Assembly (NCBI GenBank): GCA_963838095.1
Contig: CAWIPO010000006.1
Span: 248,001-312,000 of the forward strand
DNA from: CAWCGU01 sp963838095
Lineage (GTDB): Bacteria > Actinomycetota > Thermoleophilia > Solirubrobacterales > 70-9
DNA: 64,000 bases
Direction: 5' to 3'
In this document: positions 39,386 through 49,007 of the stretch, piece after piece
How the letters are laid out: every line of letters begins with the position of its first letter
How positions within the stretch are numbered: the first letter of the stretch is position 1
Notes under the pieces: model-generated
The model's database searches: none
Seen by the model: the letters and a program-made list of their open reading frames with translations, nothing else
What the model was told of the DNA's origin: nothing
Made by a program: the position numbers and the translations under genes

Positions 39386-42300
39386 TCAAGCCGAGGCGAC
39401 CAGACGACGGGGCTCGCGCGAGAACCCAGCCTCGATCAACTCGCTCTCGTGACCGCTGCCGATCACGGTCTCGCCGTCGAGGCGTTCGACCGCGAGCTTC
39501 GGAAGCAGGCCGCCGGCTGCCGCCTCGGCGAGCGCGACGAGGGCGTGATGCAGCTCGGGTCCCTCGAGGTCGGTGAGGCGCAGCAGCCCGCGCCCGCCTC
39601 GCTCCACGAACAGGAGCGGCTGGCCGTCTCGCAGAAGGACGTAGGAGCCGGGAGTGCGACCGGGCCGGCGTCCCCCCTCCCGCTTCGGCCACGGAAGGAT
39701 CGACCCGTACGGCTGCGCCGGATCGGTCGCTGCCAGCAGCAGGTGCTTGCCCTCGGCGAGCGGAAGCGTGCGAAGCCGCTCAACCGCGCCCGAGAGCGCG
39801 AACTGCGCCCCGCCGAGGCCCTCGACGAAGTAGCCGCGGCGGGCGGTACCCAGCATCTCCAGGTTCGACAACTCGCCGTAGAGCGAGCTGAACCCTCCCG
39901 GCACTCCCTCGGCGAGGGCGCTCTCCCGGGTGACGATGCCGTAGCGCTCCAGCATCAGCTCGGCCTGGGCTCGCAGTCGCGGCCCCGACGACGGCGCATC
40001 CTCGAACAGCGGCGCCGTCAGCGACCAACGACCCTGGACCGCCTGGCCCGCGGCCCCGCGGCGGGCCGAGAAACGGCGGCCGGGGCGCGAGGCGCGCCTG
40101 GCGGCGCTGAGCCGGGGAGCGCGCAACGGGGCGAATGCATCGTTGGTCGCCTCGCCCGCCCAGGCGAGGTCCCAGAGCGCCTCGTGGAGCTCCTCCTCGG
40201 CGACGTCCAGCGCCGCCGTGATGTCGAGCCAGAAAAGCGATCCCTTGCCGAGCAGATCGCGGATCGCGTCGTGGACCTCCCCCGCCGGCGCCTCGATGCG
40301 AGCGTTGCCGGGCGGCGGGCCGGCAAGGTGCACGTCCTCGCGGAAGTAGAGCGCGATCTTGCCCACCCTTCCCAGCGCCCCGGCGCCGATCCAGACGATC
40401 TCGCCGCCGGTCGTGAGCTGGTCGAGCCACGTCGGGCTGTATGCGCCGACGCGGCGAGGGAGCACGTCGCGCTCCCAGACCTCGGGCGTGAGCGCCACTC
40501 CCTGGAGCGGGATCAGGGCCTCCCGGAGGCGGTCGACGCCGGCTCCGGCGGCGCGATGCACGTCGACGTTCTGCCACGAGGGGAGGAAGCGGGCCAGCTC
40601 GGCCGGGTCGGCCGGCTCGGCCTCGGCGCGCAATGCCGCGACGCTGGCGCGACGGACGCGGCGGAGCACGTCGGCGTCGCACCACTCTCGCTCGGTTCCC
40701 CCGGGAAGCAGCTCACCCCGGACAAGCTCTCCCGAGCGCTCCAGCTCGCGCAGAGCGGGCAGGGGATCCACTCCGTAGCGACCCGCGAGCTGCGCGGTCG
40801 GGAAGGGCGCGTGGGTGCGTGCGTAGCGGCGGACGAGCGCCGCGATCGCGTCTGGGACCGGTTCGAGGAACGAATCCGGCAGCCCACCGGGCGGCGGCAC
40901 CCCGAGCGCGTCGCGGTACAGCCCCGCGTCCTCGGAGGCGATCCAGCGCTCCTCGCCCGCAATCCGCACCTTCACCGCCCGCCTCTCGCCTTCGAGCTTT
41001 CCGAGCATCGAGGTCGCGGAATAGCCCTCGGCGACGCGCGCCTGGGCCTCGTCCTCGGTCAGATCGCCGATCCGCCTCAGCACCTGCTGGAGGGCGTCGC
41101 GGTCGCCGGCCCGGGCGTACTCGGTCAGGTGCTGCAGGGACGCCTCGACCTCCACCACCGCCTCCGGATCGATCAGGTCGCGAAGCTCCTCCTGGCCGAG
41201 CAGCTCCCGCAGCAGGTCGCGATCGAGCGCCAGCGCCGCAGCCCGCCGTTCGGCGTTCGGCGTGTCGCCTTCGTACATATAGGTGGCGACGTAGTCGAAA
41301 AGCAGCGAGGAGGCGAACGGCGACGCGGTCGGCGTCTCCACGTCGACCAGCGAGATCCGCCGCGAGCGAAGATCGCGCAGCACCCTCTCGAGGGCAGGCA
41401 GGTCGAGCACGTCCCGCAGGCACTCGCGATAGGTCTCGAGCACGATCGGGAAGCGGGGAAAGTCCTTCGCCACTTCGAGCAGGCTCTGCGCCTTCAGCCG
41501 CTGCTGCCACAGCGGCGTGCGCTTGCCCGGATACGCGCGCGGAAGCAGCAGTGCCCGGGCGGCGTTTTCGCGAAAGCGGGCGCCGAACAGCGCCGAGCCC
41601 GAGAGCTCGCGGACGACCAGGTCCTCGACGTCCTCGGGGTCGAGCATCAGCAGGTCGGCCGAGGGAGCCTCGTCGGCATCGGGCAGGTGGATGACGATCC
41701 CGTCGTCGGACCAGATCGCGTCTGCCTCGAGCTCGTGCTCGTCGCGAATCTTCGCCGATACGGCGAGCCCCCAGGCGGAGTGGACGCGACCGCCCCAGGG
41801 CGAGAGCAGGCACAGGCGCCAATCGCCGATCTCGTCCCTGAAGCGCTCGACGACGATCGTCTCGTCGGAGGGGACGACTCGGGTCGCCGCCTGCTGCTCC
41901 TGCAGGTAGTTGACGAGGTTGGTGGCCGCGCGCGGGTCGAGGTCGTAGTCGCGAGCAAGCGCTTCGGGCTCGGCGCTGACCGCCTCGCGTGAGAACTCGC
42001 CGATCGCCCTCCCGAGCTCCGATGGGCGGCCGATGCCGTCGCCCTTCCAGAACGGAACCGCGCCCGGGACTCCCGGCGCCGGCGTGACGACGACGCGATC
42101 GCGGGTGATCTCCTCGATCCGCCACGTCGTCGCGCCGAGCAGGAAGGTCTGACCCGCACGCGCCTCGTAGACCATCTCCTCGTCGAGCTCCCCGACCCTG
42201 CGGCCGTCGGGCAGGTGGACCCCGTAGAGGCCGCGGTCGGGGATGGTGCCGGCGTTCGTAACCACGAGCTGGCGGGCGCCCTTGCGCCCGCGCACCGTGC

Positions 42301-43942
42301 CCGCGCTGCGATCCCACGCCACCCGCGGGCGAAGCTCGGCGAAGCGCTCGGACGGATAGCGACCGTCGAGCATGTCGAGCACGTTCTCGAGCTGCTCGGT
42401 GGAGAGCTCGGAGAAGGACTCGGTGGCGGTGACGAGGCGCTCGACCTCGTCCACGTCCCACTCATCGTCGGCGCACATGGAGACCAGGTGCTGGGCGAGG
42501 ACGTCGAGCGGGTTGGAGGGGATCACCGTCTCCTCGATCTCACCCTCGCGCATCCGCTTCGCGACGACCGCGCATTCGAGCAGGTCGGCGCGGAACTTCG
42601 GAAAGATGCGGCCCTTGGAGACCTCACCGAGCGTGTGACCCGCGCGGCCCACCCGCTGGATCCCGCGTGTGACCGACTTCGGCGACTCGACCTGGATCAC
42701 CAGGTCCACCGCCCCCATATCGATCCCGAGCTCGAGCGAGGAAGTCGCGACCAGGCACGGGAGCTTGCCCGACTTCAAGAGCTCCTCGACGACGAGGCGC
42801 TCCTCATGGGCCAGCGATCCGTGGTGGGCACGGGCGATCTCGATGAAAGGCTCCTGGCTCGGGGGCGAACCGTTTGCATTGCCCGCCTGCTCGGTGGCTG
42901 GGAGCTCCTGCGCTTCCTCTTCGTTCGCCAGCTCGTTCAGGCGCTTGGCGAGGCGCTCCGCGGCGCGGCGGGCGTTGACGAAGACGATCGTCGAGGTGTG
43001 CTCGCGGATCAGGCGCAGCAGCTCGGGGTAGATCGCGGGCCAGATCGAGCGGGGGTTAGAAGCGGGGTCAAGAGAGGTCTCGATCGGGCCGGGATCGATT
43101 CGCTCTGGCGAGGGACCGTCAGCCGGAGCTGTGACCGGTTCCACATGCGGCGCTCCGATTCCTGGGGCCGTCATGTCTTCGACCGGGACGCAGATCTCCA
43201 GGTCCATTTCCTTGCGGATGCCGGCGTTGATCACCTCGCATTCGCGCTTTGGGCCGACAAGGAAGCGGGCGATTCTGTCCAGCGGGCGTTGGGTGGCGGA
43301 GAGGCCGATGCGTTGGACGTCGCCCTCGGCGAGATGCTCGAGGCGTTCCAGGGTCAGCGCCAGGTGTGCGCCGCGCTTCGAGGGGGCGACGGCGTGGATC
43401 TCGTCCACGATCACTGCCTCGGCCGTGGTCAGCATCTCGCGGGCCCCTGAGCTCAGGATCAGGTAGAGCGACTCCGGCGTCGTGATCAGGATGTCGGGCG
43501 GGTTGCGCCGCATCGCCTGGCGCTCGCGCTGCGGCGTGTCGCCCGTGCGAAGGCCGACGGTGATTCCGGCGCGGGGCTTTGCCCCGCGAGCAGCAGGTGC
43601 AGTTTCAGGTGTTGTTGCGGCACCGACTCCGGCGAGGGGGGCGCGAAGGTTGCGCTCGACGTCGTAGGAGAGCGCCTTCAGAGGAGAGACGTAGACGATC
43701 CGCACGCCCGTCTCGCGCTCGGGCTCGCGAGCGAGCTTGTCGATTCCCCACAGGAACGCCGCAAGTGTCTTTCCGGACCCGGTTGGAGCGCAGATCAGGG
43801 TGTGGGCACCGGATGCGATCGCCGGCCATCCCTGTGCCTGAGCAGGCGTGGGCCCCTCGAACGACGCCTCGAACCAGCCACGCACGGGCGCGGTAAAGAG
43901 CTCCAGTGGGGTGTTGTTAGTGCTGTCCACGTAGTCTCCCAA
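39386..43942 (-). CDS. lhr: Large helicase-related protein Lhr
   Basis: A 1518-residue superfamily 2 helicase. N-terminal Walker A is APTGSGKTLAA, motif II is IVDEIHAVAPSK, and motifs IV-VI include QVESPKSVTRGIQRVGRAGH. About 850 residues of Lhr C-terminal domains follow. Lhr translocates 3' to 5' on DNA and unwinds RNA:DNA hybrids, in the DNA-damage response. It is intact over 4.5 kb, which argues against general gene decay here. Lies upstream of nei on the same strand, four bases apart. Confidence 0.95.
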   Translation of the reverse strand: MGDYVDSTNNTPLELFTAPVRGWFEASFEGPTPAQAQGWPAIASGAHTLICAPTGSGKTLAAFLWGIDKLAREPERETGVRIVYVSPLKALSYDVERNLRAPLAGVGAATTPETAPAARGAKPRAGITVGLRTGDTPQRERQAMRRNPPDILITTPESLYLILSSGAREMLTTAEAVIVDEIHAVAPSKRGAHLALTLERLEHLAEGDVQRIGLSATQRPLDRIARFLVGPKRECEVINAGIRKEMDLEICVPVEDMTAPGIGAPHVEPVTAPADGPSPERIDPGPIETSLDPASNPRSIWPAIYPELLRLIREHTSTIVFVNARRAAERLAKRLNELANEEEAQELPATEQAGNANGSPPSQEPFIEIARAHHGSLAHEERLVVEELLKSGKLPCLVATSSLELGIDMGAVDLVIQVESPKSVTRGIQRVGRAGHTLGEVSKGRIFPKFRADLLECAVVAKRMREGEIEETVIPSNPLDVLAQHLVSMCADDEWDVDEVERLVTATESFSELSTEQLENVLDMLDGRYPSERFAELRPRVAWDRSAGTVRGRKGARQLVVTNAGTIPDRGLYGVHLPDGRRVGELDEEMVYEARAGQTFLLGATTWRIEEITRDRVVVTPAPGVPGAVPFWKGDGIGRPSELGRAIGEFSREAVSAEPEALARDYDLDPRAATNLVNYLQEQQAATRVVPSDETIVVERFRDEIGDWRLCLLSPWGGRVHSAWGLAVSAKIRDEHELEADAIWSDDGIVIHLPDADEAPSADLLMLDPEDVEDLVVRELSGSALFGARFRENAARALLLPRAYPGKRTPLWQQRLKAQSLLEVAKDFPRFPIVLETYRECLRDVLDLPALERVLRDLRSRRISLVDVETPTASPFASSLLFDYVATYMYEGDTPNAERRAAALALDRDLLRELLGQEELRDLIDPEAVVEVEASLQHLTEYARAGDRDALQQVLRRIGDLTEDEAQARVAEGYSATSMLGKLEGERRAVKVRIAGEERWIASEDAGLYRDALGVPPPGGLPDSFLEPVPDAIAALVRRYARTHAPFPTAQLAGRYGVDPLPALRELERSGELVRGELLPGGTEREWCDADVLRRVRRASVAALRAEAEPADPAELARFLPSWQNVDVHRAAGAGVDRLREALIPLQGVALTPEVWERDVLPRRVGAYSPTWLDQLTTGGEIVWIGAGALGRVGKIALYFREDVHLAGPPPGNARIEAPAGEVHDAIRDLLGKGSLFWLDITAALDVAEEELHEALWDLAWAGEATNDAFAPLRAPRLSAARRASRPGRRFSARRGAAGQAVQGRWSLTAPLFEDAPSSGPRLRAQAELMLERYGIVTRESALAEGVPGGFSSLYGELSNLEMLGTARRGYFVEGLGGAQFALSGAVERLRTLPLAEGKHLLLAATDPAQPYGSILPWPKREGGRRPGRTPGSYVLLRDGQPLLFVERGGRGLLRLTDLEGPELHHALVALAEAAAGGLLPKLAVERLDGETVIGSGHESELIEAGFSREPRRLVASA

Positions 43943-43993
43943 CCGATCGATGTTAAAGACCGAGACGGCTGGGCGCTTCCAGCGGGGAACGAA

Positions 43994-44638
43994 ATGAGAG
44001 ACGGGACGACAGGCTTCTCGACAGCGAGCGCCATCGGCGTCGTCGCGCTCGTGTTCGCGATGGGTGGCGCCGCCTATGCGGGTTCAAAGGTGGACAGCGG
44101 AGACCTCGCCCGCGGGTCGGTCACCGCCACGAAGCTGGCAAAGGGCTCAGTCACCACGTCAAAGATCCAGGACGACGCCGTCACCGGCCAGAAGGTCGAC
44201 GAGGCGACCCTGGGGGCGGTTCCCACCGTCGCCGGTCGCGAAACGTTCTTCCAGCCGCTGACCAGCGGCCAGAGCGTCGAGATCGCCCGCGTTGGCCGGA
44301 TCACGCTGATGGCCCACTGTGCTCAGGGCGGGCCCGGCGGCACCGATCAGGTTTCGATCACCGCCCGCACCGCCCAGGACGGCGCGGTGCTCGACGGCAC
44401 CGACGACCACGACGGGACCTCCTCATTCCTGGACGTCGCAACACCCGAGCCCGATGCGGAGCTGGTCTACAACTCGGCGCCGAGCGGGGTCGTCAACGTC
44501 GACAACGACGCCGACGAGGGCTTCGTGATCGGACCGGATGGCAAGGGCTTCTCGATCGACGGCGACGAGATGCGCTTGGGACTGAACTACCTCGGCGTGC
44601 CGTGCTTCGTCAGCGGCGTCCTCACCCAGATCGGGTAG
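43994..44638 (+). CDS. Secreted hypothetical protein with TATKL-type repeats
   Basis: A 214-residue protein from ATG 43994. Residues 1-28 are a signal peptide or signal anchor (GVVALVFAMGGAAYA). The next segment ARGSVTATKLAKGSVTTSKIQDDAVTGQ shows short repeats of the form G-S-V-T-(A/T)-x-K seen in many Thermoleophilia surface proteins. The rest is beta-rich and Gly/Asp-rich. Function unknown; cell-surface location is inferred. Convergent with rmlC (17-base overlap). Divergent from lhr, 51 bases apart. Confidence 0.75.
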   Translation: MRDGTTGFSTASAIGVVALVFAMGGAAYAGSKVDSGDLARGSVTATKLAKGSVTTSKIQDDAVTGQKVDEATLGAVPTVAGRETFFQPLTSGQSVEIARVGRITLMAHCAQGGPGGTDQVSITARTAQDGAVLDGTDDHDGTSSFLDVATPEPDAELVYNSAPSGVVNVDNDADEGFVIGPDGKGFSIDGDEMRLGLNYLGVPCFVSGVLTQIG

Positions 44639-45179
44639 CCAGCTCCGAGAGCCGCGGCGCGCTGCGGTCGCGCTCGGAGAGCTGTGGCTCGACGCCCTCC
44701 GGAAGCGGCCACTCGACGCCGACCTCCGGGTCGTCCCAGGCGAATCCGGACTCGGTCGCCGGGTCGTAGTAGCTGGAGAGCTTGTAGGCGACGTCGGCGA
44801 TCTCGCTGAGGACGAGGAAGCCGTGCGCGAAGCCGGCTGGGACGAATAGCTGGCGGTGCTCTTGTCGTCGAGCTCGTGCCCGTCCCAGCGGCCGAACGTC
44901 GGCGAGTCGGGGCGGATGTCGACGGCGACGTCGAAGACGCTGCCGCGCGACGCAGCGGACCAGCTTCGCCTGCCCGGGCTCGGTCTGAAAGTGAAGGCCG
45001 CGCAGGGTCCACTGCGTCGAGCGGGAGTGGTTGTCCTGGACGAACTCCGGAACCTCCACCCCGAGCTCTCGCCACACGCTCCCGCGAAAGGTCTCGACGA
45101 GAAAGCCGCGCTCGTCGCCATAGGTATCGGGCTCCAGCAGCACGACGTCGTCGATCTCGGTCTGAACCCGTCGCGGCAC
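44622..45179 (-). CDS. rmlC: dTDP-4-dehydrorhamnose 3,5-epimerase, with two compensating frameshifts
   Basis: About 185 residues from GTG 45179. The cupin core has TLRGLHFQTEPGQAKLVRCV (with the catalytic His) and FVPAGFAHGFLVLSE. Between CV and the second block the reading frame must step twice. An extra base near 44950 and a missing C near 44859 restore RGSVFDVAVDIRPDSPTFG and DDKSHRQLFVPAG. Thus the enzyme is broken in this sequence but recoverable. Converts dTDP-4-keto-6-deoxyglucose toward L-rhamnose. Follows rmlB after 10 bases in the same operon. Confidence 0.85.
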   Translation of the reverse strand: MPRRVQTEIDDVVLLEPDTYGDERGFLVETFRGSVWRELGVEVPEFVQDNHSRSTQWTLRGLHFQTEPGQAKLVRCVARQRLRRRRRHPPRLADVRPLGRARARRQEHRQLFVPAGFAHGFLVLSEIADVAYKLSSYYDPATESGFAWDDPEVGVEWPLPEGVEPQLSERDRSAPRLSELATRSG

Positions 45180-45189
45180 GAACCGAGCC

Positions 45190-46189
45190 CTAAGCCAGGC
45201 TTCTTCCGTACTGGCGCTCGTAGTACTCGCGGTACTCGCCCGACCGAATCGGCCCCCACCACTGCTCGTTTTCGCGATACCAGGCGACGGTGCGGGCGAG
45301 ACCCTCGTCGAAGCTCACCGCGGGCTCCCATCCGAGCGCCCGGGTTCGCTCCGAGCCGAGGGAGTAGCGGCGATCGTGGCCCGGCCGGTCCTTGACGTAC
45401 TCGATCAGCGATTCGTCGCGGTCGGTGAGCTCGAGGATCCGCCGGACCACATCGAGGTTGGGAAGCTCGTCGGGGCCGCCGACGTTGTACACCTCGCCGG
45501 CCTCGCCCCGCTCGAGGACGATGTCGATCGCGGTGCCGAAGTCATCGACGTAGAGCCAGTTGCGCACCTGCTGGCCGTCGCCGTACACGGGCAGCGGATC
45601 GCCGGCGAGGGCGTTGAGGACGCACAGCGGGATCAGCTTCTCGGGATGCTGGCGGGGCCCGTAGTTATTAGAGGCGCGGCAGACGAGAGCATCGGTGCCG
45701 TACGTGTGGTTGAACGCTCGCACGATCATGTCGCCTCCAGCCTTCGATGCCGAGTACGGGGACGAGGGCTCGATCGGGGACTCCTCGGTGAACGAGCCCG
45801 ACTCGATCGAGCCGTAGACCTCGTCGGTTGAGATCTGCAGGTGGCGGATGCCCGCGTCGCGAGCGGCCTCGAGCAACACGTAGGCGCCGTATACGTCGGT
45901 GAGGATGAACTCGCCGGGCGATTCGATCGAGCGGTCCACGTGCGACTCGGCGGCGAAGTTGACGATCGCGTCGCAGCCCTCGAGCGCCGCCGCCACGCGA
46001 TCGGCGTCGGCGATGTCTCCCTCGACGAACTCGAGCTTCGTCCTCGGGCACCCCGTCGAGGTTCTCGCGCCGTCCGGCGTAGGTGAGCTTGTCGAGGACG
46101 ACGATCGTGTCGTCTGGGTTGCGCTCGAGGTGGCCGCGCACGTAGGCGGAGCCGATGAAGCCGGCGCCGCCGGCGACGAGCAGCCTCAT
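45190..46189 (-). CDS. rmlB: dTDP-glucose 4,6-dehydratase, frameshifted
   Basis: Start ATG 46189, overlapping the rmlD stop by four bases. The Rossmann motif VAGGAGFIGSAYVRG, then, after a one-base shift near 46039 (giving EDKLEFVEGDIADADRV), FAAESHVDRS, STDEVYGSIE, YSASKAGGD, NNYGPRQHPEKLIP and RNWLYVDDFG are all recognisable RmlB signatures. The corrected length is about 332. It makes dTDP-4-keto-6-deoxyglucose from dTDP-glucose, the second step in dTDP-rhamnose synthesis. Confidence 0.9.
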
Positions 46190-47059
46190 CGAACGGCTCT
46201 CTCCGGAGCCCAGCGCTCGGCCGGCTCGCGGCGGCCGGCTAGGTACTCGGCCAGCCCGCGGCGCCAGTTCGGGAGCACGATCGGGTCCTCGCGCTCGCTT
46301 CGCAGCACCGAGTAGCGGGGCCGAGGTGCCGGCCCGCCGAGCATCTCCGTGGTCGCGCCGAGCACATTCGTGTCCAGCCCTGCCGAGTCGAAGATCTCGC
46401 TCGCGAACTCGTACCAGGAGCAGTATCCGGAGCCGGCGATGTGGTGGATGCCGTAGCGCTTGCTTTCGATCAGCTCGGCGAGCGCCGCGGCGAGGTGGAC
46501 CGTGTAGGTGGGGCAACCGAACTGGTCGGAGACGACGAGCACCTCCGGCTGCTCGTCGGCCAAGGTTCAGCATCGTGTCGACGAAGTTGCGCCCGCCGGC
46601 CCCGAACAGCCACGCGCTGCGGACGATGAAATGCCGCGGGTTGGCCACCGAGACCGAGGTCTCGCCGCCGAACTTGGAGCGGGCGTATGCCGAGAGCGGG
46701 TTCGGGAGGTCCGATTCCACATAGGGCCTTCCCCTTGCGCCGTCGAAGACGTAGTCGCTGGAGATGAAAACGAAGCCGGCGCCGACCGACGCCGCCGCGC
46801 CGGCGAGCAACGCCGCGGATTCGTCGTTGACGCGCATCGCCTCGGCCTGGTGCGCCTCCGCTCCGTCGACGTCGGTCCAGGCGGCGCAGTTGACGACGGC
46901 GCTCGGGCGCAGAGTGCGAATCGCCTCGTTCACGGCCGAGCCGTCACGAATGTCGAGGGCGCCCCGAGAGAGCGCGATCACCTCGTGCCCGCGCGCCATG
47001 CACGCCGAGACCACGTCTCGCGCCAGCATCCCCGCGGCGCCTGTGACCAGGACCTTCAT
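46186..47059 (-). CDS. rmlD: dTDP-4-dehydrorhamnose reductase, frameshifted
   Basis: Start ATG 47059, overlapping the rmlA stop by four bases. KVLVTGAAGMLARDVV, NCAAWTDVDGAE, SSDYVFDG, YARSKFGGE and SAWLFG are clear. At about 46562 an extra T must be removed to read LNLADEQPEVLVVSDQFG and continue into CPTYTVHLAAALAEL. The corrected length is about 290. It reduces dTDP-4-keto-L-rhamnose to dTDP-L-rhamnose with NAD(P)H, the last step. Confidence 0.9.
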
Positions 47060-48132
47060 CCGGGAATCTCGATCTCGGCGTTGTCCCCGACGATCATCCG
47101 CAGCGTCTTCGGAAGGCCGTTTCCTCGCGTCAGCTTCACGTTTCGGCCCAGCAGGCTCGCCTCCATTCGGGCGTGAAGGTCGCTGATCTCGGAGCCCTGG
47201 AGAAGGATCGAATGCTCGACCTCGGAGCGGGCGACGGTGACGCCGGCGGCGATCGCCGTGTAGGGGCCGATGTAGGCGTCGACGATTCTGCTGTCGGGGC
47301 CGATCACGGCGGGGCCGCGGACCAGCGCGCGCTCCAGGCGCGCCCCCTGCTCGACGATCACCCGCCCCTCCACGCGCGAGTCGATCAGCTCGCCGTCGAT
47401 CCGTCGCTCGATGTCCTCGAGCACCAGCCGATTCGCCTCGAGCATGTCCTCGAGCTGGCCGGTGTCCTTCCACCAGCCGCGAACGGTGCGGGATTCGACC
47501 CGCCTGCCGTTGTCGATCAGGCGCTGGATCGTGTCGGTGATCTCGAGCTCGCCGCGGGGCGAGGGCTCAATCGAGCGCGCGGCGTCGAAGACCAGGGGGC
47601 CGAACATGTAGACCCCGACCAGCGCGAGGTTGCTCGGCGGGTCCTTCGGCTTCTCGACCAGGCGCACGATCCGCTCTCCATCGAGCTCGGCAACCCCGTA
47701 TTGAGTCGGGTCGGAGACCGGGGTGAGCAGAATCAGCGCGTCCGGCTCGGAGCGCCGAAATGCATCCACGAGGTCGACGATCCCATCGCGCAGCAGGTTG
47801 TCGCCGAGGTACATCACGAATGGCCCGTCCGCCAGGAACTCCTCGCCCGTGAGCACGGCGTGAGCGAGCCCGAGCGGCTCGTCCTGGGTGATGTAGGTGA
47901 TCTTTGCGCCGAAGGCGGAGCCGTCGCCGGCGGCCGCGCGGATCTCATCGCCCGTCTCGGGAGAGACGATGATCCCGATCTCGCCCACCCCGGCCTGCAC
48001 CAGCGCCTCGATTCCGTAGAAGAGCACCGGCTTGTTCGCCACCGGCACGAGCTGCTTGGCCGACGTGTGGGTGATCGGCCGCAGCCGAGTCCCGGCACCG
48101 CCCGAGAGAATCAGTCCCTTCAAGCCCTCCAT
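47056..48132 (-). CDS. rmlA: Glucose-1-phosphate thymidylyltransferase, long form
   Basis: A 358-residue protein. The nucleotidyltransferase signature is LILSGGAGTRLRPITHTSAKQLVPV, then FVMYLGDNLL and EKPKDPPSN. It is about 70 residues longer than the short enterobacterial RmlA; the extra C-terminus (residues 250-350) is a left-handed beta-helix-like segment (hexapeptide-like VIVEQGARLERA). This is the long RmlA type found in actinobacteria and sugar antibiotic clusters. First enzyme of dTDP-rhamnose synthesis. First gene of the rmlADBC cluster. Confidence 0.92.
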   Translation of the reverse strand: MEGLKGLILSGGAGTRLRPITHTSAKQLVPVANKPVLFYGIEALVQAGVGEIGIIVSPETGDEIRAAAGDGSAFGAKITYITQDEPLGLAHAVLTGEEFLADGPFVMYLGDNLLRDGIVDLVDAFRRSEPDALILLTPVSDPTQYGVAELDGERIVRLVEKPKDPPSNLALVGVYMFGPLVFDAARSIEPSPRGELEITDTIQRLIDNGRRVESRTVRGWWKDTGQLEDMLEANRLVLEDIERRIDGELIDSRVEGRVIVEQGARLERALVRGPAVIGPDSRIVDAYIGPYTAIAAGVTVARSEVEHSILLQGSEISDLHARMEASLLGRNVKLTRGNGLPKTLRMIVGDNAEIEIPG

Positions 48133-48186
48133 CTCGACGCAGGCTACCGAGCGGGCAGCCTCAACTTCGGCAGAACCCGTGCCGGT

Positions 48187-48558
48187 TCAGGTGTACTCGG
48201 GGATCTGCTGCACGGCCCAGCCGTTGCCGTCCGGATCGCTGAAGAACACGAATGATCCCCAGGGGAAGTTCTGCACTTCGCTCACCTCAACCCCGCGCTC
48301 AGCGAGCTCCGCCCGAGCTTCCTCGATGTCGGAAACCACGAGCTGGAGACCTTGGACGGAGCCTGGCTGCGCGTCCGAGAGTCCTGTGCCGATCGAGATC
48401 GAACAGGCAGACCCGGGTGGTGTCAGCTGGACGAATCGGATCTCGTCGCTGACCTGATGGTCGTGGTCCGCATTGAAGCCGGCATTCTCGGTGTAGAACG
48501 TCTTGGCACGGTCGACGTCCGAGACCGGCACGCTCACAAGCTGAAGCTCAAAGTCCAT
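48187..48558 (-). CDS. VOC superfamily protein (glyoxalase/bleomycin-resistance fold)
   Basis: A 123-residue vicinal-oxygen-chelate protein. LQLVSVPVSDVDRAKTFYTEN is the typical first beta-alpha-beta unit, with a second unit LQLVVSDIEEARAELAERGVEV and ending FVFFSDPDGNGWAVQQ. One Glu/His-type metal site may be present, but the residues are not obvious. It may bind a small hydrophobic compound or be an antibiotic-binding or dioxygenase-like protein. Divergent from the SnoaL-like gene. Confidence 0.85.
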   Translation of the reverse strand: MDFELQLVSVPVSDVDRAKTFYTENAGFNADHDHQVSDEIRFVQLTPPGSACSISIGTGLSDAQPGSVQGLQLVVSDIEEARAELAERGVEVSEVQNFPWGSFVFFSDPDGNGWAVQQIPEYT

Positions 48559-48609
48559 TGCGGCGGCAGTCTATGCGGCAGCGCGCTGACACGAAATACT
48601 GCGCGGGCG

Positions 48610-49005
48610 ATGTCGCGCGAGCACCTCGAAACCGTTCGAGCCGTCTACGAGCGATGGGGCCAGGGAGACTTCTCAGCCAGCCTCGATGTGGTCGATCCGC
48701 TTTTCGTTTTCGTCCTCGGCCCTGAATTCGCCGACGCAGGGGCCTATCTCGGGATCGAGGAGCTGACGAAATACACGCGAGGTTTCTTGGAGCCCTGGTC
48801 CCGAATCGCGATCGAAGCCGAGGAGATCACCGAGGCGGGGGACAGCATCGTCGCGGCCGTGCGCCAGCACGGCGTTGGGCGGGAGAGCGAAGCCGAGACC
48901 GAGTTCCGCTACTTCCAGGTGTGGTCGTTCCGAGGCGGCAAGGCGATTCGGCTAGAGAACTTCCGGGAGCGCTTCGAAGCGCTTGAAGCCGCCGGGCTCA
49001 CCTAG
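48610..49005 (+). CDS. SnoaL-like (NTF2-fold) protein
   Basis: A 131-residue protein from ATG 48610. ETVRAVYERWGQGDFSASLDVVDPLFVF and IEELTKYTRGFLEPW form the cone-like alpha-beta barrel of the NTF2/SnoaL family, closing with FRYFQVWSFRGGKAIRLENF. Members are small ketosteroid isomerase- or polyketide cyclase-like enzymes, or have no activity. It is two bases from the next gene, so probably co-transcribed. Substrate unknown. Confidence 0.82.
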   Translation: MSREHLETVRAVYERWGQGDFSASLDVVDPLFVFVLGPEFADAGAYLGIEELTKYTRGFLEPWSRIAIEAEEITEAGDSIVAAVRQHGVGRESEAETEFRYFQVWSFRGGKAIRLENFRERFEALEAAGLT

Positions 49006-49007
49006 CC

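Noticed and set aside
39365..41992. 875-codon plus-strand open frame opposite lhr
   Set aside because: Reverse shadow; lhr on the other strand has all helicase motifs.
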